24,488 nt of DNA from Deltaproteobacteria bacterium (GTDB lineage: Bacteria > Desulfobacterota > Desulfuromonadia > Desulfuromonadales > BM103): positions 1 to 24,488 of the forward strand of contig JAGXHL010000086.1 in the NCBI GenBank assembly GCA_024636215.1, in the 5' to 3' direction. The position numbers and the translations under genes were made by a program. Below the pieces are notes generated by a model. The model made no database searches. It was not told where the DNA came from and saw only the letters and a list, made by a program, of their open reading frames with translations. Of this stretch, positions 1 through 8,009 are shown in pieces (positions within the stretch are counted from its first letter, which is position 1; every line of letters starts with the position of its first letter).

Positions 1-1
1 A

Positions 2-76
2 CTTGCAGCAGAACAACTTGCAGCAGAACAACTTGCAGCAGAACAACTTGCAGCAGAACAACTTGCAGCAAAGCAA
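2..76 (+). repeat. 15-bp coding minisatellite, LAAEQ repeat
   Basis: Four perfect copies of CTTGCAGCAGAACAA (2-61) are followed by one copy with a single-codon change (62-76, AAG for GAA). The unit length is a multiple of three and encodes LAAEQ. The array continues to the window edge, so its true length is unknown. Confidence 0.95.
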
Positions 77-1213
77 AATCAGGATTCTTCCCAAAAACAG
101 CTGATCCAGTCTAAAACTTCAGATGCCACTGCAGATTCTTCTGACAAGGCAAGTGTCTTGCGCAATGTCAGTGTTACCCCAGGCCAGGCTGTCTTTGAAT
201 CTAACGGAAGTATAGAACACTTCAACTACTTCACCCTCACAGATCCTCCTCGCCTTGTTGTTGATATATTTGAATTAAAACCTGTTTTTGAGGAGCGCTC
301 ATTTCCAACTGAAGGCGGTTTTGACGATATCCGTATTGGAGCCCACAATGATAAGACCCGACTGGTTTTTGACTCTAATGACTCAACGCTGCCGGAATTC
401 ACTGTGGAAAAACATTCAACAGATATTATTGTGTCCTGGGTTGGTTTGAACGCAGATCATGTTGTTGATAAAGAAATAGAAATTTCCGCGGGAACTGTTG
501 CAGAGTTGCATCTGGAAGAAAATAAGGTCACAGAGCCTGCTATTGAAGTTGAAGAACAGCCTGTCGCAGAGAAGCTTGCAGCCGAGAATCTTGCAGCCGA
601 GAAGGTTGCAGCCGAGAAGGTTGCAGCCGAGAAGGTTGCAGCCGAGAAGGTTGCAGCCGAGAAGGTTGCAGCCGAGAAGGTTGCAGCCGAGAAGGTTGCA
701 GATGAAAAGGTCGTAGCGGCCGGCTCAGAACCCAATATCAAACAAGAGCTACGCCTCTACCCACACTTTCCATCACTCGTTGCGACGCTACAGGAGACTG
801 ATCTGGCGAAACTTGAACAACTTGTGACTCAGCTTAAATCGTTGAAGCTGGCCAGTGTTGATGTGGTCGGACATTGCGATAATCTGCCAATTGTTCAACG
901 CAGCCGACATATCTTTGCTGACAATCTTGCTCTGTCCAAGGCACGCGCTCGCAGTGTCGCCGAATACTTGCAGCAGCACCTTGGGGTCCCGCCTGAAGTC
1001 ATCACCTCGCGGGGTCTAGGCGATACTATGCCAATGGCCGACAATGCAACCGAAGCCGGTCGAGCACTAAATCGTCGTGTTGAAATAGCTTTGGTCACCG
1101 AGCCAGTTAAAACTCATGACCAGCTGGAACTTGCAAATCTAGCGAGTGAAGCAGAATACGACGAGGCAACCGCTCTCAACTCTGCCGTAACGGGTTTTGT
1201 TGCCAACAACTGA
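2..1213 (+). CDS. AMIN-domain / OmpA-like peptidoglycan-binding envelope protein, 5'-truncated by the window edge
   Basis: The reading frame is open from base 2, so the true start lies outside the window; a TTG at 158 is an internal codon, not a convincing start. The visible 403 residues hold, in order, an N-terminal run of LAAEQ pentapeptides, a Q/S/T-rich linker, an AMIN-type beta domain (about bases 158-450, with the LTDPPRLVVDIF and TRLVFD strands typical of AMIN), an E/K/A-rich run of KVAAE pentapeptides, and a C-terminal OmpA-like domain (about 740-1110, with VDVVGHCDN, ALSKARARSVAEYL and NRRVEIAL). AMIN domains localise periplasmic proteins and OmpA-C domains bind peptidoglycan, so a periplasmic wall-associated role is inferred. 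The A/E/K-rich repeats look like helical spacers. The substrate or partner is unknown. A hairpin follows the stop, so this gene probably ends its transcript. Confidence 0.85.
   Translation, partial: LAAEQLAAEQLAAEQLAAEQLAAKQNQDSSQKQLIQSKTSDATADSSDKASVLRNVSVTPGQAVFESNGSIEHFNYFTLTDPPRLVVDIFELKPVFEERSFPTEGGFDDIRIGAHNDKTRLVFDSNDSTLPEFTVEKHSTDIIVSWVGLNADHVVDKEIEISAGTVAELHLEENKVTEPAIEVEEQPVAEKLAAENLAAEKVAAEKVAAEKVAAEKVAAEKVAAEKVAAEKVADEKVVAAGSEPNIKQELRLYPHFPSLVATLQETDLAKLEQLVTQLKSLKLASVDVVGHCDNLPIVQRSRHIFADNLALSKARARSVAEYLQQHLGVPPEVITSRGLGDTMPMADNATEAGRALNRRVEIALVTEPVKTHDQLELANLASEAEYDEATALNSAVTGFVANN
571..705 (+). repeat. 15-bp coding minisatellite, KVAAE repeat
   Basis: Nine 15-bp units: GAAGCTTGCAGCCGA and GAATCTTGCAGCCGA (571-600), six identical GAAGGTTGCAGCCGA copies (601-690) and one diverged copy (691-705). 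The unit keeps the frame and encodes KVAAE. The identity of the six central copies suggests recent expansion, so copy number probably varies between strains. Confidence 0.95.
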
Positions 1214-1220
1214 GTTTGTT

Positions 1221-1242
1221 AAGGGCGGCGCAAGCCGCCCTT
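1221..1242 (+). terminator. Hairpin terminator after the AMIN/OmpA gene
   Basis: A perfect 9-bp stem AAGGGCGGC / GCCGCCCTT closes a GCAA tetraloop eight bases after the TGA stop. The following tract (AATATTTG) is only weakly U-rich, so termination strength is uncertain. Confidence 0.7.
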
Positions 1243-1258
1243 AATATTTGAGGTCAGG

Positions 1259-1984
1259 ATGATTATTGAAGAGATCACCTCTCAGGATTTTCTGGTGGGA
1301 CTGACGAAAACCCGGACGGCGCTGATCCCGGTCGGGGCGACCGAAGGGCATGGTGCACATCTGCCTCTGGGGACTGACAGCTTTCAGGCGATTGATGTCT
1401 GTAAGCGCCTGGCTGAGCGTCGCACTGTTTTCGTTGCCCCAATAATTCCTTATGGTGTTTGCCGCTCCACTGCGCAACACTCCGGCACTTTGAGCATTCG
1501 CACAGAAACTTTAAAATGTCTGGTCATGGATATTGTTGAAGCCCTTTATCGTCAGGGTTTGCGGAATTTTGTTATCCTCTCCGGACATGCTGGCGGCACC
1601 CATAATGCGACGCTACTTGATGCCGGTGAATGTTTGCTGTCATTACTTCCTGACGCGAAGATTGCCGTAGCCACCGAATATGATCTGGCTGCCAAGGAGG
1701 GGCAGGGGTTGATCGAAACAGTTGGAGATTCTCATGCTGGTGAGATAGAGGCGTCAAGAATGCTCGCTACAAGACCTCACATGGTGAAAGAGGGCGCCGT
1801 AGAGGCTTATCCGACCTTTCCTGAGCATATTCTGGTACGTAACAAGCAAGCATACTGGCCCAGTGCAGTCTGGGGAAACCCATGCAAGGCGAGCGCGGAG
1901 AAGGGCATACAGATTGAAGAGGTCGTTGTGAGGGCTTTGGAGAGATTGGTTGTTGAACTGGAAGGGTTTGTTGAGTTGTCTTGA
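1259..1984 (+). CDS. Creatininase-family metal-dependent amidohydrolase
   Basis: A 241-residue protein of usual family length. The N-terminal motif GATEGHGAHLPLGTD (residues 26-40) supplies the expected metal ligands E29, H31 and D40. The motif SGHAGGTHN (108-116) supplies H110, and SHAGEIEAS (158-166) carries the conserved Glu E162. The family covers creatininase (creatinine amidohydrolase), FAPy deformylase-like enzymes and the mycofactocin peptidase MftE; all hydrolyse C-N bonds at a dinuclear metal centre. Nothing nearby points to creatine or mycofactocin metabolism, so the substrate is not assignable. The ATG start is preceded by GAGG at 1250-1253. The protein has no signal peptide and is probably cytosolic. 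It sits alone between two hairpins. Confidence 0.85.
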   Translation: MIIEEITSQDFLVGLTKTRTALIPVGATEGHGAHLPLGTDSFQAIDVCKRLAERRTVFVAPIIPYGVCRSTAQHSGTLSIRTETLKCLVMDIVEALYRQGLRNFVILSGHAGGTHNATLLDAGECLLSLLPDAKIAVATEYDLAAKEGQGLIETVGDSHAGEIEASRMLATRPHMVKEGAVEAYPTFPEHILVRNKQAYWPSAVWGNPCKASAEKGIQIEEVVVRALERLVVELEGFVELS

Positions 1985-2039
1985 ATGATCTGTTCCAAGC
2001 TTCCCTTATTGAATCACCGCAGCATGGAAAACTAAAAGC

Positions 2040-2070
2040 AAAGGGTGGCCCGTGTTGAGGCTACCCCTTT
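2040..2070. terminator. Probable bidirectional terminator
   Basis: AAAGGGTGGCC (2040-2050) pairs with GGCTACCCCTTT (2059-2070) with one bulged C and one G-T wobble around an 8-nt loop. A/T runs lie on both sides. It sits between the plus-strand creatininase gene and the 3' end of the minus-strand DUF1858 gene, as expected for a shared terminator of convergent genes. Confidence 0.55.
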
Positions 2071-2111
2071 AAATTTAGGGGAATGGTCAGCTTTAGATAA
2101 CGAAGAATGCG

Positions 2112-2186
2112 TCATTGTTTGATGACGTCATTTAAAGCCTTGAGCAGCTTAACAATGTCCACATTATGAACCCCTGCGCCATGCTC
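2112..2186 (-). pseudogene. 3' part of DUF1858 gene, disconnected by the transposon
   Basis: This piece encodes 24 residues (EHGAGVHNVDIVKLLKALND then VIKQ) and a TGA stop. It is the C-terminal half of a DUF1858-type helical domain: the spacing and the H-x-V-D-I-x-x-L-L pattern match the family's C-terminal helix. Joined to 11350-11469 after removal of the transposon and one AACTT copy, it gives a continuous 64-residue ORF. In the present arrangement it has no start and is separated from its promoter by 9.2 kb. Confidence 0.85.
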
Positions 2187-2191
2187 AACTT
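2187..2191. repeat. Left target-site duplication AACTT
   Basis: AACTT immediately precedes the GGGG of the left inverted repeat and is identical to the 5 bp following the right one (11350-11354). Five-bp duplications are characteristic of Tn3-family transposition. Confidence 0.93.
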
Positions 2192-2229
2192 GGGGCCGAC
2201 GCAGAATTCGGAAAAAATCGTACGCTAAG
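2192..2229 (+). repeat. Left 38-bp terminal inverted repeat
   Basis: It starts GGGGCCGACGCAGAATTCGG and ends TACGCTAAG. It overlaps the last codons of tnpA (stop TAG at 2225-2227), an arrangement common in Tn3-family elements. It differs from the reverse complement of the right repeat only at positions 5, 6, 7 and 10. Confidence 0.95.
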
Positions 2230-5189
2230 ACATCTCGGGTTTTCGTAACGGCCTGAATTGGCCACTTGCAATTTTACGATTTTGTCGCCAAATATAATCA
2301 CCGGTAAGATTTATATGCTCCCACCCTAACGGTGACAAAAACTGAAACAGGCTGGCGTCAATGGTGATTCCCGCCTTCTGCAATGCCTGTATCGCTCTTT
2401 CAAGGTAGACAGTATTCCATAGAACTATAGCAGCAGTCACTAAGTTGAGGCCGCTTGCACGGTAGCGTTGCTGTTCAAAACTGCGGTCTCGAATTTCTCC
2501 TAACCGATTCAGGAATACCGCTCGAGCCAGAGCGTTTCTGGCTTCGCCTTTGTTCAGACCTGCATTCACTCGGCGACGAAGTTCCACATTTTGTAGCCAA
2601 TCAAGAATAAATAATGTCCGCTCAACGCGGCCTAATTCTCGTAAGGCTACAGCTAACCCGTTTTGGCGAGGATAGCTACCGAGTTTTCTTAGCATCAGAG
2701 ATGCAGTGACGGTGCCTTGTTTAATAGAAGTCGCCAGGCGCAATATTTCATCCCAATGAACGCGTATCTGTTTGACATTCAAATTGCCACCAATCATTGC
2801 TTGTAGCGCTGTGTAGCTTTGCCAGTTTTTGGGCACATAAAGCTTGGTGTCTTTCAAATCGCGAATTCTTGGGGCGAATCGAAACCCCAGCAAATGCATC
2901 AACGCAAACACATGGTCAGTAAAACCGGCTGTGTCAGTATAATGCTCTTCGATTCGCAAGTCGGACTCATGGTAAAGCAACCCGTCGAGGACATAAGTAG
3001 AATCTCGCACGCCCACATTGACAACCTTTGTGCTGAATGGTGCATACTGGTCTGAAACGTGGGTGTAAAACAACCTACCAGGCTCGCTACCGTATTTTGG
3101 GTTGATGTGCCCACTACTCTCTGCTTTTCCACCAGCTCGATAGCGCTGTCCATCAGAGGATGATGTCGTTCCATCCCCCCAATTCGAAGCAAAGTCATGA
3201 GAGAACTGCGCATTCACTAACTCCGCAAGTGCTGATGAATATGTTTCATCACGGATATGCCAAGCTTGTAACCACGACAACTTTGCATAGCTTGATCCTG
3301 GACAGGATTGTGCCATTTTTGTCAGTCCCAGATTGATTGCGTCTGCCAGGATCGTCGACAGCAATAGGGTTTTATCCTTAGCGGGAGAGCCGTCTTTCAA
3401 ATGTGTGAAATGGCGCGTAAAACCGGTCCAACTGTCGACTTCCATCAACAATTCAGTGATTTTGACACGAGGCAACATTGCTCCGGTCTGTGCAATTAGG
3501 AGCTGGGCCGCTTCGGGTACCGTTTTGTCCAAGGGGGTAATTTTCAGTCCGGAATCGGTAATAATCGCATCTGGTAGCACGTTTGCCTGAGCCATGCGGT
3601 TGACCTTGTCCAGTTGTTTTTCTAAATGCTCGAGCCTCCCTGAAATATATTTGTCGCAATCCGGCTCAACCGCAACCGGCAATTCTTTAGATTGTCTGAG
3701 AGCTAAGAACTTTTCTGGAGGCAAAAGATAATCTTCGAAATCACGGAACTGCCGAGAACCCTGAACCCAAATATCTCCGGAACGAAGACAGTTCTTCAAC
3801 TCTGACAAGACACAGATCTCGTAAAAACGCCGATCAACAGTATCGTCAGACTTAACAAGTGATGCCCATCGAGGCTTAATAAAAGCCAACGGCGCGTCAC
3901 TTGGCACTTTGCGAGTGTTTTCAACATTCATTCTGCGGACCACATTGATAGCATTCTGTAAATCTTGGGCTGCTGGTGCCGCTCGCAACTTAATTGCTTC
4001 CAGGAATTTTGGCGCATACCTCCGAAGCGTACTGTACTGATTATCGACCAGTTGCAGATGGTCAAAAGATTCAGGTCGAGAAAGTTGGTTGGCCTCTGTG
4101 ATGCTCTGAGTAAACTCTTCCCATGAGATGACAGCTTCTATTGCAGCAAACGGATCGCTTCCTGTTTGTTTCGCTTCCATTAGAGCGTGACCGATCTTGG
4201 TGTAAAGAAGGAGTTTCTTATTAATCGATTTGCCCTGTTTCTGGAACTGCTGCTGATACTTGTTCTTGGCGTTATTGAAAAGCTTGCCGAGGATTCGGTC
4301 ATGTAAATCGATTATCTCATCAGTTACAGTTGCCATCCCCTCCATAGCTAGCGCGACTAATGTTGCGTGGCGGCGCTGTTTTTCAAACTTGCCAAGATCC
4401 TGTGGGGTCATTTGTCCGCCTTCGCGGGCCATTTTAAGTAGACGATTCTGGTGTATATCTCGGCAGATTCCTTCTGGTAGTGAAAGTTTTTGAAATACTT
4501 TTAGCCGGTCAATATGCTCAAGCATGTGGCGGGAATTAGACCTTAACGGCGACTGGCGCAACCAAGCCAGCCAAGTGATATTTGTTTCAGGCACCACCGT
4601 AAGCAGATGGTCTAACTGCCTTCGGTGTTGGGCTGTCAAAGGTTCAGTTAGAGCTTGATAGATTCGCCGATTGGCGCGAGTCACAGCCTCGGAGCAAACT
4701 CTCTCAATCACAGTCATTGCAGGAAGAACAACTCGGCGATGACGTAGTGACTCAAGTGCCTGAGGCAAGAACAAGCCCCTTCTCAGTCTGCATCGCAAGT
4801 TCAGTCAAGGATTTAACCAAAAAACGAAAGTCAGAAAGGCCAAAGGGAGATAAGCCAAAATATGAACGCAGTTCAAGAAGATGCTCTCGACGTGTCTCTT
4901 CTCGCTTACCGTAATTCTCCCATGCTACTGCATTGATTTGGAGTTGTTGCGCTACCCAATGGACGACTGGTTCTGCCACAGTCGTATCCTTCCCCAGCGA
5001 CAAACCAGGGTAGCGTAGCAGACAGAGTTGAACTGCAAAGCCTAATCTGTTTGCATCACCACGGCGTTGTTGGATTAAGGAAAGGTCAGGGTTGTTGAAG
5101 CTGTAAAAACGGATCAGATCTTCTTGTTCCACAGGCAGTGCTAACAAACTGGCCTGATCCGCAGCAGAGAGTATTGAGCGCCGTGGCAT
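2225..5189 (-). pseudogene. tnpA: Tn3-family transposase TnpA, apparent frameshift near base 4763
   Basis: Two overlapping frames together make a full-length (about 985-residue) Tn3 transposase. The first (5189-4752) starts [19 protein letters not shown] and holds the N-terminal DUF4158 DNA-binding region. It runs through [15 protein letters not shown], then ends SGT-stop. The second frame resumes exactly at [20 protein letters not shown] and continues to 2225. A single extra base (T at about 4763), or a 2-nt deletion relative to a Tn501-like LLLAGQALESL, explains the break. All catalytic DDE elements are intact downstream: D in [15 protein letters not shown] in [13 protein letters not shown] in [10 protein letters not shown]. 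The gene begins two bases after tnpR, so the two are co-transcribed. It could be a true pseudogene, a sequencing error or a frameshifted product; no internal start with a good ribosome site was seen. Confidence 0.9.
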
Positions 5190-5191
5190 GG

Positions 5192-5758
5192 TTAGTCATC
5201 CACATGGGGTCGCAAATACTGATAGAGCGTTTCTCGGCTGATTCCAAACTCACGAGCAAGCTTGGTTTTTTGTTCGCCAGCGGCAGCACGCTGGCAGAGT
5301 TCTGTGATTTGGTTATCTGATAGGGCCTTTTTGCGGCCCCGATACACACCTCGTTGCTTCGCAAGAGCAATCCCTTCTCGTTGACGTTCTCGGATCAAAG
5401 CACGTTCGAACTCGGCAAAGGCTCCCATAACTGAAAGCATAAGATTCGCCATAGGCGAGTCCTCCCCGGTAAAGGTCAAACTCTCTTTGACGAACTCAAT
5501 ACGAATTTTGCGTTTGGTAAGGGATTGTACGATTCGACGCAGATCATCCAGGTTGCGAGCCAGGCGGTCCATACTATGGACGACCACCGTATCCCCTTCT
5601 CGAACAAATGTTAAAAGAGCATCCAGCTCCGGGCGATGAACATCTTTCCCGGAGGCTTTGTCAACAAATACTTTATCGAGGGCGACTTCCTCAAGTTGTC
5701 GCTCAGGGTTTTGGTCGTAGCTACTGACGCGCACATATCCTATTCGATGACCTGTCAT
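5192..5758 (-). CDS. tnpR: Tn3-family resolvase (serine recombinase)
   Basis: The 188-residue length is normal for the family. The N-terminal catalytic domain has [14 protein letters not shown] (residues 8-21, nucleophile S12), the [13 protein letters not shown] arginine motif and the long E helix ([23 protein letters not shown]). The C-terminal helix-turn-helix reads [20 protein letters not shown]. Resolvase resolves transposition cointegrates at res and usually represses tnpR and tnpA. The ATG start is preceded by GGAGG five bases upstream. The protein closely resembles the Tn501/Tn21 resolvases. tnpA follows after two bases, and the presumed res site lies directly upstream. It looks fully functional. 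Confidence 0.96.
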   Translation of the reverse strand: MTGHRIGYVRVSSYDQNPERQLEEVALDKVFVDKASGKDVHRPELDALLTFVREGDTVVVHSMDRLARNLDDLRRIVQSLTKRKIRIEFVKESLTFTGEDSPMANLMLSVMGAFAEFERALIRERQREGIALAKQRGVYRGRKKALSDNQITELCQRAAAGEQKTKLAREFGISRETLYQYLRPHVDD

Positions 5759-5774
5759 TTTGTCCTCCAGTATT

Positions 5775-5900
5775 TGTGTGTCAGGTTGAAGTCAAAGACC
5801 CATGAGTTAAAGTGTCAACTATTTAAGAAAGGCAACTCTAAGCTGACATAAATGCGATACGCGACCTGACATCAGGTTAGGGTATAGCCTAAGCTGACAG
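5775..5900. other. Probable res site and tnpR-tnpA promoter region
   Basis: This stretch upstream of tnpR carries several copies of one half-site in both orientations: TGTCAGGTT (5779-5787), TGTCAACTA (5813-5821), CTAAGCTGACA (5838-5848), ACCTGACATCAGGTTAG (5865-5881, itself a palindrome) and CTAAGCTGACA again (5889-5899). Six spaced half-sites are what a three-subsite res would show. Position and element type support the call; exact subsite edges are inferred. The tnpR promoter is expected inside it. Between here and 6004 nothing further was recognised. Confidence 0.65.
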
Positions 5901-6004
5901 CGATAAACGAAGGCCCGCATCTTAACATTAAATTCTTTTGCCCTGTCGCTGTGAGAAATTTATGAGATTCTTCAGTAAAAAGATGTGCAATAGGTTGGAA
6001 TTCC

Positions 6005-6033
6005 TTGACAAATTAGATTAGGCTGGGCTTAAT
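6005..6033 (+). promoter_or_regulatory. Sigma70-like promoter for the cargo operon
   Basis: A perfect -35 TTGACA (6005-6010), a 17-bp spacer and a -10-like CTTAAT (6028-6033) predict a start near 6040, about 15 nt before the riboswitch P1 strand. The consensus -35 and its position directly ahead of the aptamer support the call. Confidence 0.65.
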
Positions 6034-6051
6034 AGGTTTATCTTAGAATGT

Positions 6052-6153
6052 TAACTCTCCGTTAATAGCAAAGCTGGAGCAATCCAGTGACGCAAAGCCT
6101 CGGATCCTTTTGGGACTGCCGGGCTGCCGGGCTGCCGGGCTGCCGAAGAGAGG
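6052..6153 (+). promoter_or_regulatory. Cyclic di-GMP-I (GEMM-I) riboswitch aptamer
   Basis: The hallmark elements occur in order. GCAAAG (6068-6073) is followed by a P2 hairpin CUGGA-GCAA-UCCAG (6074-6087) with a GNRA tetraloop, then UGACGCAAAGCC (6088-6099), the most conserved GEMM block. Next comes a P3 arm (AGCC/GGCU, UCC/GGA) and the 3' motif UGCCGGGCUGCCG. CTCTC (6055-6059) can pair with GAGAG (6148-6152) as P1. In class I aptamers the base equivalent to Vc2 G20 decides ligand choice. It is G here (6068), which favours c-di-GMP over cGAMP; this alignment is from memory. The 3' strand is unusual in carrying CTGCCGGG three times plus CTGCCG (6116-6145). The aptamer lies between the cargo promoter and the first cargo gene, with a terminator immediately downstream. 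Confidence 0.88.
6116..6145 (+). repeat. 8-bp tandem repeat CTGCCGGG within the riboswitch 3' strand
   Basis: There are three perfect CTGCCGGG units (6116-6123, 6124-6131, 6132-6139) and a partial CTGCCG (6140-6145). Two units suffice for the usual GEMM 3' motif, so the remaining 16 nt are extra and give the RNA several possible registers. Confidence 0.9.
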
Positions 6154-6185
6154 CGACAGCATAGTGTAGAGTGGTAGGGAATGCG

Positions 6186-6221
6186 CCCGTCTTCGGTTTT
6201 AGTGGAGGCGGGTTTTGTTTT
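6186..6221 (+). terminator. Riboswitch expression-platform terminator
   Basis: CCCGTCTTC (6186-6194) pairs with GGAGGCGGG (6204-6212) over 9 bp including two G-U wobbles, with a 9-nt loop, followed by TTTTGTTTT. The 5' arm overlaps TCTTCGG (6190-6196), which is complementary to CCGAAGA (6143-6149) at the end of the aptamer, giving a 7-bp alternative pairing exclusive with the terminator. It lies 57 bp before the first cargo start codon. Confidence 0.75.
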
Positions 6222-6278
6222 GTGATTTTGCCGCCTAAGAATTGATCATCACATGAATTATAAGGAGGAAAAGAAAAA

Positions 6279-8009
6279 ATGAAGTCAACATTCCGTTTAT
6301 TAGTAGGGCTGACTCTGGGGGTCGCATTGTTTATATCAAGTGCGATTGCTGGGGATGTTTCTGTATTTGGCCCACAAGTGATTGAACGAGGGAAAGGGCA
6401 GCCTGTTCTAGAAACGTTCCAATTCTCTGTGTCGAACCCATCTGATCAGTTTGTACTAAAAATCGTAAATGGTGATGACAGCGAGAAAAGCAGGATCTCC
6501 AGTCTGAGCCTCACGATTAATGGTGTTGAACAAGCAAGCCAGGAAGAATTCAATCAGCAGGTCGGCCTTATCGAGAAGCCGATATCTCTGGCACAGTCCA
6601 ACCTACTCGCCATCATGGTTGATGGAAAGCCTGGAACCTTTGTTGAGGTTTCTATTCTAGGTGGTGACGGTGGAACCGTCATTGTTCCGACAGCCACGTT
6701 AACCGTAACTCCTGAAGCGATTGAAGAGGGGCAAGCGGCTTCTTTGAAATGGCTAACGAGTAATGCAGACACCGTTACGATAGAACCTGGCCTTGGTGTT
6801 GTCGCTCCTAACGGTGAGCAGAGTGTGTCACCGAGTCAGACCACGACTTATACTTTAACTGCCGAGCGCGGCAGTGAAGAAGCTGTCTCAACTGCAACAC
6901 TGACTGTTACAGCCGTTGCTCTTCCACCAAGCGTAACAGTCAGTGTTTCACCTTCTTCGATCAACTCAGGAGAGGCGGCCACTCTGTCTTGGCAATCAAG
7001 TAATGCAGACAGCGTAACGATTGAGCCAGGGATCGGGGCAGTAGGCCTCGCAGGTAGTCTTTCTGTTTCCCCCCTTGAGACAACAACTTATGTGGCGACA
7101 GCATCTAAGGGGCTGGAGCAGGCCTCTGCCCAAACGACTCTTCAGGTAGAAACGCAGCCAACAGGACCTTATGTTTCCATAGATGACATTGATGGGCAAA
7201 CACCCAATGGCGCAAGTATTAATCGCTCTTATGTAACTATTTCTGGAACTATACATGGTGAATTTGAGCCGGAAATTGGCGTAACTGTTAATGGAGGGCT
7301 TGCTGAGGTGTTCGGCCATCGCTTTATTATGAATCATCTCCCTATTGTTGAGGGATGGAACACGATCAATGTCATAGCCTCTGACTCCTCTGGTCTTAGA
7401 GCGGAGTCGAATATTGAGGTGTATAGCAGCAAGCCGGCGGTCACAATGCTGCTTACCGCGGATCGTTACGCAGGGGGCAGTCCTTTTGATAATCTTCTTA
7501 CAGTTTATTTAGAACCGAATCAGGTCATAGCAGAGAGCAATATTGATTGTGTTGGGGGAACCCCTGTGACGATTACCCCCATTTCCACATTAGAGTACGG
7601 AGCAGCTTTTACTGCGCCGGGCCTCTATGAGTGTCAAGCAACTATTACGGACGGCAACGGACATGTTTATCTTGATAGTGTCGGAGTTCAAGTTTGGGAC
7701 TCCGCTCAACTTGACCAGATGTTACAGGCAAAATGGGCCGCGATGAAAACATCGTTACTCAACGCTGACATAGAATCTGCTCTTTCTTTCTTTGCCATAG
7801 CGAATAGAGCTGTTTTTGAACAACAGTTCCGTGTGCTAGAACCTGGCATGGCTGAGTTTGTTGGCAAAATGGGAGAGTTTAAGTTGGAAGAACTCAAAGA
7901 AGGCCGGGCAATTTACGATCTAAGGGTATTCCGTGATGGCCAGGAGTTTTCCTTCCAGGCGTCTTTTATCAAAGATGAAGACGGAATATGGCGTATATGG
8001 GCATTCTAA
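6279..8009 (+). CDS. Secreted multi-domain Ig-like protein (cargo gene 1)
   Basis: A 576-residue protein of no recognised specific function. A signal peptide spans residues 1-24 (hydrophobic core, cleavage after SSAIA). Residues 26-130 form an unassigned beta-rich domain. Two tandem Ig-like modules of about 74 residues follow (138-211 and 218-291), sharing SNADTVTIEPG/SNADSVTIEPG and SPSQTTTYT/SPLETTTYV. Residues 297-382 resemble the glucodextranase-B-like beta domain (LPIVEGWNTINVIASDSSG). After another beta region, residues 480-576 look NTF2/SnoaL-like (AKWAAMKTSLLNADIESALSFF ending DGIWRIWAF). There is no lipobox. The start has TAAGGAGG at 6261-6268. It is the first gene after the riboswitch and overlaps the next one. 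A surface or periplasmic adhesion-type role is plausible but not shown. Confidence 0.88.
   Translation: MKSTFRLLVGLTLGVALFISSAIAGDVSVFGPQVIERGKGQPVLETFQFSVSNPSDQFVLKIVNGDDSEKSRISSLSLTINGVEQASQEEFNQQVGLIEKPISLAQSNLLAIMVDGKPGTFVEVSILGGDGGTVIVPTATLTVTPEAIEEGQAASLKWLTSNADTVTIEPGLGVVAPNGEQSVSPSQTTTYTLTAERGSEEAVSTATLTVTAVALPPSVTVSVSPSSINSGEAATLSWQSSNADSVTIEPGIGAVGLAGSLSVSPLETTTYVATASKGLEQASAQTTLQVETQPTGPYVSIDDIDGQTPNGASINRSYVTISGTIHGEFEPEIGVTVNGGLAEVFGHRFIMNHLPIVEGWNTINVIASDSSGLRAESNIEVYSSKPAVTMLLTADRYAGGSPFDNLLTVYLEPNQVIAESNIDCVGGTPVTITPISTLEYGAAFTAPGLYECQATITDGNGHVYLDSVGVQVWDSAQLDQMLQAKWAAMKTSLLNADIESALSFFAIANRAVFEQQFRVLEPGMAEFVGKMGEFKLEELKEGRAIYDLRVFRDGQEFSFQASFIKDEDGIWRIWAF

Noticed and set aside
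571..705. CRISPR array
   Set aside because: The units are contiguous 15-mers without spacers and are translated in frame.
457..741. Minus-strand ORF with ATFSA repeats opposite the KVAAE array
   Set aside because: It is the antisense shadow of the 15-bp repeat; the unit length keeps all frames open. No ribosome site or domain.
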